Assembly (NCBI RefSeq): GCF_016808095.1
Contig: NC_068976.1
Coordinates: 34,776,371-34,840,370 of the forward strand
DNA: 64,000 nucleotides
Source: Vigna angularis
Lineage: Eukaryota > Streptophyta > Magnoliopsida > Fabales > Fabaceae
Direction: 5' to 3'
Each line of letters begins with the position of its first letter. The stretch's first letter is position 1. Below the pieces are notes generated by a model that worked only from the letters and a program-made list of their open reading frames with translations, was not told the DNA's origin and searched no databases. Shown here in pieces: positions 21,933 to 32,059 of the stretch. A program made the position numbers and the translations under genes.

Positions 21933-23066
21933 ATGGCTGAACCATCAAGAAGAAGAAGAAGAAGAAGCTATGGATCGGAAAGCACACCTCTTGCACGTGG
22001 TCCAAACATTCATGGGTGGATTTCCGATGATGGAAAGCATGACGAATATCTACAAATGTGGAAAGAACGCAAGATTCTTCGTCAAAAATTTGTAGATCTC
22101 AATTGAATCACCACACATCAATTTCAATTTTCTCAGCAATTGATTGAGCAAGGCGTCCAGCATCTAATGCAACTTCAAGGGCATTATTATCCAGATTTGG
22201 TAAGAGTATTCTACTACAATCTAAAATCCCAAAATGGTATTGTTTACACTCGTGTAAAAGGGATAGATATCATTCTGGATAATGACATTTGGACAAATGT
22301 TGTTCATCTTCCCATTTTAGAAAATACCATGCATGTGCCAAATGACTTTGGTGATTTTAACAAAATTTTGGCATATCGTTCGTTCATGCGCAACCCTCAA
22401 CAACCTCTACCAAATAGGCGATATCTTCTTGTAGGAAATCTTAGAATGGAGGAAAGGGTTCTTCATTATCTTATTGTATGGTTGTTGTGTCCAAGAGGCT
22501 CAAACCTAGCCCAATGCTTTGAAATTGATCTCATGATCATGTCTGCCATTACTCAAAATATCAAAATCAATTGGGCAGATCTCATCTCCGACACTATTGT
22601 CCGGGCAAAGAGGTATGATAGAGGTCATCTTCCATATCCCCTCCTTATTTCCTTAATATGTGTGTATAAAGGAGTTGATGTTACGGGAGAGAAACATCTC
22701 TCCGTCTTAAGAAATCATGAAATTGAGGAATCAGCTTTGCATCAAATGGGCTTTATACGACAAGGAAATCTGTTTGTCCGTGCTGAAGATGATATTGCAC
22801 CAGAAGATTATGCATCAGCTGAAGAAGATGAAGATATACCTATGCCTCATCCAACCAATGTTGCTGGACCATCCCATCCTCCCCAAGAATATAGTCTAGA
22901 GAGTATATCTAGACAAATTGCAGATATGGCTTCTATGCAACAATCACGGATGGATGATATGATGGCTTATCATGCTCTTAGATATGATGAAATTGATAAT
23001 CATCTTAAGGAGATTGATGACAAACTGGAAAAACTCTATGTACCCGATAGCGATGATGCGCCATAG
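21933..23066 (+). pseudogene. Sirevirus third ORF (plant-transposon-protein type), one internal stop
   Basis: Starts at the Met at 21933 with an arginine run (RRRRRR at residues 6-11, NLS-like). It is broken by one in-frame TGA at 22104-22106 (codon 58) and continues in the same frame to 23066. The middle part (FYYNLKSQNG, VKGIDIILDNDIW) resembles the 'putative plant transposon protein' family found in many legume elements and in the extra ORF of gypsy element C. The C-terminus is acidic, then a predicted coiled coil (about 325-370). I see no signal peptide or membrane segment, so an envelope role is not supported. Function unknown. Confidence 0.7.
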
Positions 23067-23187
23067 GCAATTTATGTTTCTATGTTTTTATTAGTGTGTG
23101 CCCTTTATATTTCCTTGTATGCTTGCATCTTAATATTCAATAAAATGTATGTTGTTTTTCTTATTCTTTCTATGCATACATGCTTTT

Positions 23188-23421
23188 ATTAAGGGGGAGT
23201 ATAATTTCTAATCAAAATAGGGGGAGCACTTCTACATCACTTTTTAATAATGATCAAAAAGGGGGAGAAATATTTAAAGTCTTCAAATTATCTCTAAGTC
23301 TTCAAATTATCTCTAAGTTCACTAACAAATTATTTCTTCCTTAAGTTGTTTTTCTAAATACAGATTATTACCAAAAGCTTTAAATCAAGAAGGTTTTGAT
23401 CATCATCAAAAAGGGGGAGAT
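23188..23421 (+). other. Multiplied polypurine tracts before the 3' LTR
   Basis: AAGGGGGAG-type tracts occur at about 23192, 23220, 23258 and 23408; the last (AAAAAGGGGGAGAT) abuts the LTR and should prime plus-strand DNA. Repetition of this tract upstream of the 3' LTR is a known Sirevirus feature. Confidence 0.85.
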
Positions 23422-24509
23422 TGTTAGCAAAATGTGAAGATGAAGTTTTGATGATGTACAAATCAAGTCAAGAACAACCAAGACTCATGAAGACTCATCT
23501 TTGAAGACTTGTAACCTTTTGTAATAATTGTATAAACATAGGAGAATTAGTAGTTTTATGTATGCATTCAAAAGTGATGTAAAAATAAATCAAAAGTAAA
23601 ATTCTGTGCAGTGTTAATCGATTAACAGAGGGTGTTAATCGATTAACGTTAATCGATTAACAGAGAGTGTTAATCGATTGTTCCAGTGCGCCATGGAGAA
23701 GCCCAGCAGTACAGTGCTAATCGATTAACAGAGGGTGTTAATCGATTAGCGTTAATCGATTAACAAGGGCTGTTAATCGATTAACATAGTGAACGTTTGA
23801 AAAACTAGCCGTTTTTTTGAGTCGTTGAAGTATCCGTTGGGTTGTTAATCGATTAACCACTGTAGCTAATCGATTAACACAGTCAGAAAGTCTAAAAGCG
23901 AAAATGGAGGAGCCTTTGGATGAGTCTATAAATAGACTCTCATTTTCTCTCAACTCCAACTCTTCCCTTGTGCTAAACATCTCTGAACTCTTTGAGAATT
24001 GTGTGCTCTTGCTCAGCTAAGGAAACTCTGTCTGTAGAGTTGGTGAAATACTACTACGGTGATAGAGGAATAGCTGGTTCATCCTTGGTTCGTCTAAGGA
24101 AGTGTTCGGAAGAGGAAGTCATCCTTCGTGAAGTATTCGGAGGAAGTGTTTCATCCTTTGTGAAGATTCAAAGGAGGTGTTGTTTCATCTCTTGTGGCTT
24201 CAAGAGAGGTGTTTTCTAAACTTTTACAAATTGTATCTGTGTGATTGTAGTTTGTAATAGTTTTGTTATTAGTGAAGTGTTTATCTTGTTTGAGATAAGC
24301 GACTGGACGTAGGATCCTAGTGATCTGAACCAAGATAAAATACCTGTGCAATTTTTCTCTTTCCCTTACTCTGTTATTTACGTTTAATTATCTACTTAGT
24401 AAGAAATTAAGAGAAAAATATTAAAAAGGGATAATATTTGAATATAACCAATTCACCCCCCCTCTTGGTTTGTTCCCACGCTAACCATTCCGCTGCAGCC
24501 GCTCTGACA
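23422..24509 (+). mobile_element. 3' LTR of the Sirevirus
   Basis: Identical in length to the 5' LTR, with five substitutions (four transitions, one transversion). Ends TGACA, then the AGACC target duplication. Confidence 0.95.
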
Positions 24510-24514
24510 AGACC

Positions 24515-25319
24515 GAACGTCTATCATCAGGGACGTCTGACCTAATTCAATAAACAGGTTTTCTATGTCTTTCATCTCTCTATCATATTAAAAGCAAAGA
24601 TTTTTGCATCATAATCTGTTTGAATCTACATGCATATTGATTATATGAGTTCTAGGGTTTCTAGGTTTAGTTGAGAATTTACTTTGATTTAATTTAGGAA
24701 CTTTCATATGATTAAATGATTTTTACTATCAATTAAGAATGTACTGTGGTTGGTAGTAATAATTTCAACTACAATCAATTGAGAATTTACTTTAATTGAT
24801 TACCTTTTAACTTGGTTAGGAGATTTAAGAATAAACATGATTAAACACAATAGAATTTGATTGAGAATGTACTTTGGTTGAATTCATTGTGAATAATCTA
24901 GAAAGGTCTTGCATTTGATTGAGAATCTACTTTGGTTAACTGCATGATCGCCCTCAAATTAATTAAGAATGTACTTTAATTAATTTGAAACTTAAATAAT
25001 AATCAATTGAACAATTATCTATGAATAACCAATGATGAATCTATCTTGGAAAGTAGAGGAATTAGCCTATATTTCTTCATAATTGTTTCTAAGTTTTCTC
25101 TTTTTTCAAACATTAATTCTATTAGCATAATTTCTCACTCTTATTCTTGAGCATCACATTGCATTCATAAGATTCAGATATTGAAAAGCGATTTCGTATT
25201 CATTGGGAGACGACTCTGGGTTGCTTTAACCCTATCTACTTTCTTGACTACTGACTTGGCAATACTGAAGTTGCCTTGAAAAGTAGTATTAATTTGATAG
25301 CTTCAACGACAGCATATCA
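24515..25319 (+). mobile_element. Right piece of the split gypsy LTR, with adjacent PBS
   Basis: Continues 15468-15641 and ends ATATCA just before TGGCACCGCTGTTGGGGA (25324-25341), a tRNA-Asp-type PBS. It contains a phrase like TTGAGAATTTACTTTGATTG repeated about five times (24675-24990), typical of some gypsy LTR R/U5 regions, and a roughly 55-bp block (24563-24615) that reappears inverted at 29877-29932. Confidence 0.65.
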
Positions 25320-25718
25320 AATTTGGCACCGCTGTTGGGGAATACGGTTAGTATTTTGAATATTTTGATTCTTATTTTTATTTTTATTTTTATTTATCTT
25401 TATTTCTTTTTAACGCACATACATTTAATTTAGTTTGAGTTATTTTGTAGTCTTTAGTCATTCTTATTTTAGGAAAAAATCTTTGTTCTTGTTTTAATTA
25501 AGAATTTCTCTTGAGAAATACTTGAGGCTAGTTTGAATACACTCTGGCTAGGAAAAACTTGGTACTTAAGTTGTCCATTGTGACGCACCTCTCTTTCCTA
25601 GGAGTGGACCCAAACAAATTCTCTCTTATATCTTATTTGAAATCTTTCTCTAAAGCAAGAACAAACGAAAAAGAGAAGTCAAGAACGGAGAAACAAGTTC
25701 AAGCAGATTGCGTAGTGC

Positions 25719-26345
25719 ATGATCAGAGCTAACCCGAGAGAATTTTATCAAATTAACCCGGAAGTTGAAAGGAACTTGCGTAAGCTGCGGAAAAGTTTGA
25801 AATTTGGGTGTTCTACTGAGGGAACACTTCCTACATCTGAAACCATACCACCTTCATTATCTTCAGTCACAAACATACCATCCAATCCTTTACATGATCC
25901 TAACCCAAACAATATGGCACAAAGAACCATCAGACAGTTAGCCACCTCCCACAATACAGCTATCCGAAGTAACATTGAATACCCTAATGAGGAATGAGAA
26001 TTGAGACCTGACCTGTTAAATGCCTTACCAAAGTTCAATGGGTTATCAAGGGAGAATCCACACAAGCCCTTGAGACAATTTCACATGTTGTGTGAAAACT
26101 TTAGATCTCCCAAGATCACAATAGAGAGCCTTAAAATGAGAGCTTTTCCATTTACTCTTCAAGGAGCAGTTGAAGATTGGTGGTATTATCTCTCTGCACG
26201 GATTACAAATTGGGAAACTATTGAAAGACTCTTCATTCAAAAGTATTTTCTTGCATCCAGATTATCTGTCATACGCAGAGAAATTCAAGATATAAGATAG
26301 AGATATAGAGAGAATCTTAGTGAGTATTGGGAAAGATTCAATGTG
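25719..26345 (+). pseudogene. Broken gag of an Athila-like gypsy element
   Basis: About 380 bp after the PBS. The frame is capsid-like (GLSRENPHKPLRQFHMLC, then LQGAVEDWWYYL) with in-frame stops at 25995-25997 (TGA) and 26298-26300 (TAG), and it breaks off near 26345 within the segment that leads into the gag part seen at 37305. No protease or polymerase follows. The two fragments probably belong to one element family. Confidence 0.75.
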
Positions 26346-26715
26346 TGTTCTGGGTTCCTTTAGCAGAGTTGAGACCATCTCCTACATCAATTAGGACTAC
26401 TTTTGTATCTTCAACGTTTGCAGCCCCTTCAAGATTAGTAACAACTGCAACATCCATATCAGAGGTAAAATGCACAATTGAATCATCAAGCTTTACAGAA
26501 TTGTCACAGGTAAAAGCACAATCATTCAGCAGATCATCAAGAACATATGCATCAGAATCAAAGTATCCAATATCATTTGTTTTAATCTGTTCCACAAGAA
26601 AAATTTTATCTAGACTCACACAATGGCCAGACATAATATCACAAAAATCAGGTAGAGGTTTCACAGATTCAGCATGCAAAATGTCATCAACACTATGTTA
26701 CCAATGAGGAAGCAT
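26346..26715 (-). pseudogene. Unrecognised minus-strand coding-like fragment
   Basis: A 113-codon open frame at 26338-26679 is acidic and non-repetitive, and reads like the linker between protease and reverse transcriptase of Athila-like elements (compare the acidic stretch at about 41080-41200). It has no diagnostic motif. If right, it is an inverted piece of a gypsy pol next to the plus-strand gag. Confidence 0.3.
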
Positions 26716-29102
26716 TGGTAAATTGAAGATAAATGATTTTGATGATGTGCAAGAAGATAGACTTGAAGAAGCTGTTATAATTGTTGTAAAAGCACTTTGT
26801 AGAATATAAATGTATTAGGAAAGTCTTTGAATATGTAAAAACTTAGAAAATCTCGTTTCCTTAGTTAAGTTTTGCATTTAATCCATTATGAGAAGCTATA
26901 ATTGATTATCCTGAGCACTCTTGGAAAATAGCATTTTGCTCTGGAATAATCGGTTATTCCTTCAAATAATCGATTATCAACTGGTCCTCTTGAGAACTGC
27001 CAAAGTCTCTGGAATAATCGATTGTTCCTTAGGATAATCGATTATCACTTCTTGAAAAATCCTGTAACGGACTCAAATAATCGATTATCACTAACAATAA
27101 TCGATTATCAATGGCATTTGTAATCCATCTCTTCGAACTCAGACCACTTGCCTATATAAGGTTGTTCCAAAACTCTTAGAATGTTAACTTTGAGCTTTTT
27201 GAGAATACAGTGTGATATGAGGAAGTTCCAAAAAGTTAGTTCATTGCATTGCCTGGTCTCGTGAATAGGAGAAGCTCGCGCTTTGTGGGTCAAAGATCAG
27301 AGCGGTTCTCTTCGAGTTGGCAACGTTGTTGTTCTTCCAGTTCGTTGGTCGAAGGAAGACTATTTATGCACTGTTCTGGTTCGTTGGTCGAAGGAAAGTG
27401 TAGATTGATCGCTTCCGGTTCGTTGGTCGAAGGAAGCATCCTTCCGGTTCGTTCGTCGAAGGAAGGTTTTATCTTACTGTTTCATTCACTATATTGTATA
27501 TCTGTGAAACTATTTTTTAGTGAAAACGTTAATCACCTTTTATAGTGATTAACAACTGGACGTAGATTCTTTTGAATCGAACAAGGATAAAAATTTTGCT
27601 CTGGAATAATCGGTTATTCCTTCAAATAATCGATTATCAACTGGTCCTCTTGAGAACTGCCAAAGTCTCTGGAATAATCGATTGTTCCTTAGGATAATCG
27701 ATTATCACTTCTTGAAAAATCCTGTAACGGACTCAAATAATCGATTATCACTAACAATAATCGATTATCAATGGCAGTTGTAATCCATCTCTTCGAACTC
27801 AGACCACTTGCCTATATAAGGTTGTTCCAAAACTCTTAGAATGTTAACTTTGAGCTTTTTGAGAATACAGTGTGATATGAGGAAGTTCCAAAAAGTTAGT
27901 TCATTGCATTGCCTGGTCTCGTGAATAGGAGAAGCTCGCGCTTTGTGGGTCAAAGATCAGAGCGGTTCTCTTCGAGTTGGCAACGTTGTTGTTCTTCCAG
28001 TTCGTTGGTCGAAGGAAGACTATTTATGCACTGTTCTGGTTCGTTGGTCGAAGGAAAGTGTAGATTGATCGCTTCCGGTTCGTTGGTCGAAGGAAGCATC
28101 CTTCCGGTTCGTTCGTCGAAGGAAGGTTTTATCTTACTGTTTCATTCACTATATTGTATATCTGTGAAACTATTTTTTAGTGAAAACGTTAATCACCTTT
28201 TATAGTGATTAACAACTGGACGTAGATTCTTTTGAATCGAACAAGGATAAAAATTTTGCTCTGGAATAATCGGTTATTCCTTCAAATAATCGATTATCAA
28301 CTGGTCCTCTTGAGAACTGCCAAAGTCTCTGGAATAATCGATTGTTCCTTAGGATAATCGATTATCACTTCTTGAAAAATCCTGTAACGGACTCAAATAA
28401 TCGATTATCACTAACAATAATCGATTATCAATGGCAGTTGTAATCCATCTCTTCGAACTCAGACCACTTGCCTATATAAGGTTGTTCCAAAACTCTTAGA
28501 ATGTTAACTTTGAGCTTTTTGAGAATACAGTGTGATATGAGGAAGTTCCAAAAAGTTAGTTCATTGCATTGCCTGGTCTCGTGAATAGGAGAAGCTCGCG
28601 CTTTGTGGGTCAAAGATCAGAGCGGTTCTCTTCGAGTTGGCAACGTTGTTGTTCTTCCAGTTCGTTGGTCGAAGGAAGACTATTTATGCACTGTTCTGGT
28701 TCGTTGGTCGAAGGAAAGTGTAGATTGATCGCTTCCGGTTCGTTGGTCGAAGGAAGCATCCTTCCGGTTCGTTCGTCGAAGGAAGGTTTTATCTTACTGT
28801 TTCATTCACTATATTGTATATCTGTGAAACTATTTTTTAGTGAAAACGTTAATCACCTTTTATAGTGATTAACAACTGGACGTAGATTCTTTTGAATCGA
28901 ACAAGGATAAAAATTTTGTGTTGAATTTTTCTTACTCTCTATACTCTTTACATTTTGCGCATATCAACTATTTGATAAATTTTCTCTAAGAAAATTGATT
29001 TTCTAAAATTGACCATCTTAAAACGAGTTTGACCGAACACGTTTTCCGCTACCTTAATTTATTCCGCTGCGCGATTCTATAACGGTACCGATTGTTCCGA
29101 CA
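26716..29102 (+). mobile_element. Copia LTR with an internal triplication
   Basis: Starts TGGTAAATTGAAGAT and ends TGTTCCGACA. It is followed after two bases by the initiator tRNA-Met PBS, and it resembles the Sirevirus LTR in layout (TTTTGATGATGT near the start, AATCGATT palindromes, TATA box, GGTTCGTTGGTCGAAGGAAG repeats). Without the two extra 660-bp copies it would be about 1067 bp, close to the 1088 bp of the intact Sirevirus. It is the 5' LTR of a truncated element whose gag begins at 29149. Confidence 0.8.
26933..28912. repeat. Three 660-bp tandem copies of the LTR promoter region
   Basis: Copies at 26933-27592, 27593-28252 and 28253-28912 appear almost identical; I see one base difference (27116 against 27776 and 28436). 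ATTTTG stands at each junction and just after the last copy, pointing to duplication through 6-bp microhomology or slippage. Each copy carries five or six AATCGATT palindromes and a TATATAAGG box (27153, 27813, 28473), so the promoter is triplicated. The identical 98-codon and 61-codon open frames in each copy are by-products. Confidence 0.95.
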
Positions 29103-29104
29103 AT

Positions 29105-29116
29105 TGGTATCAGAGC
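29105..29116 (+). other. Primer-binding site of the second copia element
   Basis: TGGTATCAGAGC two bases after the LTR end, as in the Sirevirus at 16732. Confidence 0.9.
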
Positions 29117-29148
29117 TTGCTTTGATATTCTTTCAAACTTTTGTGAAA

Positions 29149-29872
29149 ATGGCCGGTCATCAAACTCAAATGTATGCCGAAGGTGCTTCCATCAACAGAC
29201 CACCACTTTTTACTAGTGATGACTATGCATTCTAGAAAGTCATAATGGAAATCTTTATGGGGTCTATTGACAGAGGCATCTTGGAAGCCATACAAAATGG
29301 TCCATATATTCCAAAGAGTATTGTTGATGGTGTAGAAGTAGAAAAACCATACTTTAATTGGACTGCTGAAGAAAATAGACGAGCTCAGTTTGACATTAAG
29401 GCTCGTAACATTATTTCATCTGTTGTGGTACTTGATGAATTTTATAGAATTTTAGTGTGTATGACAGCACAGGAAATGTGGGAAGTCCTTAGAATCACAC
29501 ATGAGGGTACAGATGACGTGAAACATGCAAGGAAGAACACACTCATCCAGGAGTATGAGATGTTCAGAATGCAACTTGGAGAAACAATCTCTGATGTCCA
29601 AAAGTGTTTCACTCACATTGTGAACCACTTGACAGGTTTGGGTAAGACTTTTGACACTGATGAATTGAATGTGAAAATATTGAAATCATTGGACAAGTCT
29701 TGGCAACCAAAGGTGACTGCCATCTCGGAGTCTCAAAACCTCACTTAGATGTCAATGGTGATTCTCTTTGGAAAGCTTCGTGAGCATGAGCTTGAGTTGA
29801 GAAGATTAACTGCAGAAGAGGATCAAGGCAAAAGAAAGACGCTTGCCTTCAAGTTTGAAATCTCAAAAGGAA
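29149..29872 (+). pseudogene. Truncated gag of the second Sirevirus-like element
   Basis: Parallel to the gag at 16764 over its first 240 codons (EGASI..RPPLFTS, TAQEMWEVLR, KILKSLDKSWQPKVTAISES). Stops: TAG at 29233-29235, at a position where the intact relative has Trp, and TAG near 29746. It breaks off near 29872 at a junction with an inverted gypsy LTR. Zinc knuckles and pol are missing. Confidence 0.85.
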
Positions 29873-29876
29873 CATT

Positions 29877-30868
29877 ATGATGCACAAATATTTGCTTTTA
29901 ATATGATAGAGAGATGAAAGACATAGAAAAAAAGCAACTTAAATCAATAATCAAAATAAACAATTACATTAATTCAACTTAACCTCAGAATGCATAACGA
30001 AATTACAGTGGAATAGCCCTAGGAGCTTAGCCCTCCATGAATGGAGTGAAACACATGATGAAATAAAAGTGAGAGGATTGATGGATGCTTGCTTCCAGTG
30101 GAGGAGTTTGAGAGAATAGATGAAGTGTCTTTTCTGCCTCGCTTGGGTATTTTTATATAGGCTTGATTCGGCTTGGACTCTGAATAGTTTGTTGATAAGA
30201 TATTTTCAGTTGATATATTATATCTTTCAAATATTCATTAGATTAAGTCAGTTTTAAAGATTATTTGATAGAGATTAACTTAATTATCTTATATCATATA
30301 TCTTCCAAATAACTAAAAGATTTAGATAATGATAAAATTATTTGGAAGATATTTTCTGTTGATATTCCCAATTTAAATTAATTCTACAACTAAATTTTAT
30401 CTTTTAGCTTTTCTGACTTTCCAAAATTGCACAAATGGCCTGAAATTTCCTTTATCTGCACTTTATCCCCTTCAGAATTCTCCAAAAGTGCACCAGAATC
30501 CCTGTTTGACCAACTTTGACCAGACTTAAGCAGTGTTGACCAACTTTGACTGAGGAAGGGTGCGGCTAGTGAGAGCTTGCCATGTGGCAGACCTCTTTCT
30601 CACCCAATTAGGGTTTCAAATAAAATCTGATTTTGGGCCTTAATTTGCAATTTGGACCAATAAATCTTCAATTTCAGGTGCACAAATAAATATTATAACA
30701 TCCAAGAATAATTTATGCGCTAAAACTCACCTTTTATATCTCTTTAATTCACAAACCCAATAATTCTAATTGTCACGGATCCACTTTAAATCAACCATTT
30801 AAGCATAAATATCTCATCAAAAATTTGGATTTTAAAGCATAAATGTGGGCATAAATATGCACTCATCA
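29877..30868 (-). mobile_element. Partial gypsy LTR, minus strand
   Basis: Read on the minus strand it begins TGATGAGTGCATATTTATGC at 30868, a usual start for gypsy LTRs of this type. A TATA-like TATATAAAAATACCC lies at about 30145. It shares a block with 24563-24615 in the opposite orientation. The 3' part is lost at the junction with the copia gag. Confidence 0.6.
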
Positions 30869-31318
30869 CCAATCTTCGTGTCGAGGTTGAAACGCTGAGG
30901 ACCACCCATGGAGGGTACGAGAAAAAGCAAGTTGATCTTCAACTAGAGTTGGACGAGGCCAATCGACAACTGACGGAAGCTGCTGAGAGGATTCAAGCTG
31001 TGCAAATAAGGGGAGACTAGGCGGTTGAAGAGTGCGGCAGGTTGAAGGCGACACGACGAAACAAACGGAGTGGGAGCAAGAGCTAGCTGTCAAGAGCAAA
31101 ACTAGGAAGGTTTTAACAAGGCCCTCCGCCAAACGTATTTCTTGCTAGGATTCAATCCGTATGCCGAGGGTTTTGATGTGTTGAAAGAAGTTTATGAGGG
31201 GAATTTGATCCCTCTTGATGAAATGTATGACAGGGAGGAGGAACCAGCGGTTGAAGAGGACGCTATCGAGGAAGAACCGGCGCCTGCTGATGACAATGAT
31301 GGGGCCGGGGATGAGTAA
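30869..31318 (+). pseudogene. C-terminal fragment of a gypsy-type 'putative transposase/gag' protein
   Basis: Frames with shifts and stops encode a coiled coil (LQLELDEANRQLTEAAERI) and then, after a frameshift, an acidic tail beginning FNPYAEGFDVLKEVYEGN and ending in Glu/Asp/Ala-rich sequence with a stop at 31316-31318. This is the usual C-terminus of the gypsy-type plant transposon protein (Transposase_28-like) of Tat/Ogre-related elements. Its N-terminal part was probably displaced by the LTR that ends at 30868. Confidence 0.5.
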
Positions 31319-31332
31319 AGTAGACTTATCTT

Positions 31333-31353
31333 GGGGGGGGGGGGGGGGGGGGG
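31333..31353. repeat. Poly(G) run of 21
   Basis: Twenty-one consecutive G shortly after the end of the coding fragment. Could be a polypurine-tract relic expanded by slippage, or a base-calling artefact. Confidence 0.9.
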
Positions 31354-31559
31354 CTTTTTGTCTTTTTTGATTTTTTGGATGTGGCTGGGCGGTAAACACT
31401 TAGGTTTTGTTAGAGTGTTTGCTTCACCGGCCCGTTATTACTATTTGATGTATACCCCAAGATTAATACAACAGTTTCATTTTCCTTTTCATATTTGAGC
31501 ATTATTTTCTGCCTAAGTTATGGACGTTCGGTGGCGTAGTTTGTTAGGTCACATATTTG

Positions 31560-31965
31560 AATGTTCATGGTGCCGTATTGACGAATTTACTATTCACCGC
31601 CTGACCAAGTTGACAATGACTCTTTTTAGAACTCTCCGTTCATCAACTTATTTGAGTCGAGCAGTAATGGTTCATTGTTGAACTCGTCGTTCACCACCCG
31701 ACCAAGTTGACAATGGCTCTTTAGAGCTCTCCATTCATCAACTTGTGTTAGCATTATTTGAGTCGGGCAGTAGTGGTTCATTGATGAACTCGTCGTTCAC
31801 CACCTGACCAAGTTGACAGTGGCTCTTTAGAGCTCTCCATTCATAAACATGGATTTTGTTGGCACCGGGTAGCAGTGGTTCATTTGAAGAACTCGTCGTT
31901 CACCGCCTAACCAGGTTGATAGTGGTTCCTTTTAGGAGCTCTCCGTTCATCAACCTAGGTTTCAT
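31560..31965. repeat. Minisatellite of about 105 bp, four copies
   Basis: A unit containing AACTCGTCGTTCACC, GACCAAGTTGACA and TTTAGAGCTCTCC.TTCATCAAC recurs at about 31578 (diverged), 31681, 31787 and 31890. Identity is moderate, so it is older than the 660-bp array. Confidence 0.85.
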
Positions 31966-32059
31966 TCACTTTTGTTATCCGTTTGTTGTTAGTAGTGTTC
32001 ATGCGCAATATTGCCATGGATGAAACGTTGTGGACATTATATTAACTTTTGACGAAAAA

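Larger units (their letters stand above)
15642..24509 (+). mobile_element. Complete Sirevirus-type Ty1/copia retrotransposon
   Basis: Two 1088-bp LTRs (TGTTAGCAAAATG ... GCTCTGACA) with five substitutions between them (16042/23822, 16487/24267, 16529/24309, 16553/24333, 16614/24394). AGACC flanks both sides (15637-15641 and 24510-24514). The interior runs PBS, gag with two zinc knuckles, pol (integrase before reverse transcriptase, the copia order), a long spacer, a third ORF and repeated polypurine tracts. Gag with a CCHC-rich C-terminus, an extra ORF and multiple GGGGGAG tracts are Sirevirus (SIRE1-like) traits. It is young, but gag/pol junction stops, a TGA in ORF3 and two altered catalytic positions suggest it is no longer autonomous. 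Confidence 0.95.

Noticed and set aside
21933..23066. Third Sirevirus ORF as an envelope gene
   Set aside because: No signal peptide or membrane segment is visible and an Arg-rich start suggests a nuclear or nucleic-acid-binding protein.
27249..28865. Three identical 98-codon open frames (27249, 27909, 28569)
   Set aside because: They are copies of one LTR segment in the 660-bp tandem array; composition is that of the GGTTCGTTGGTCGAAGG repeats, not a protein.
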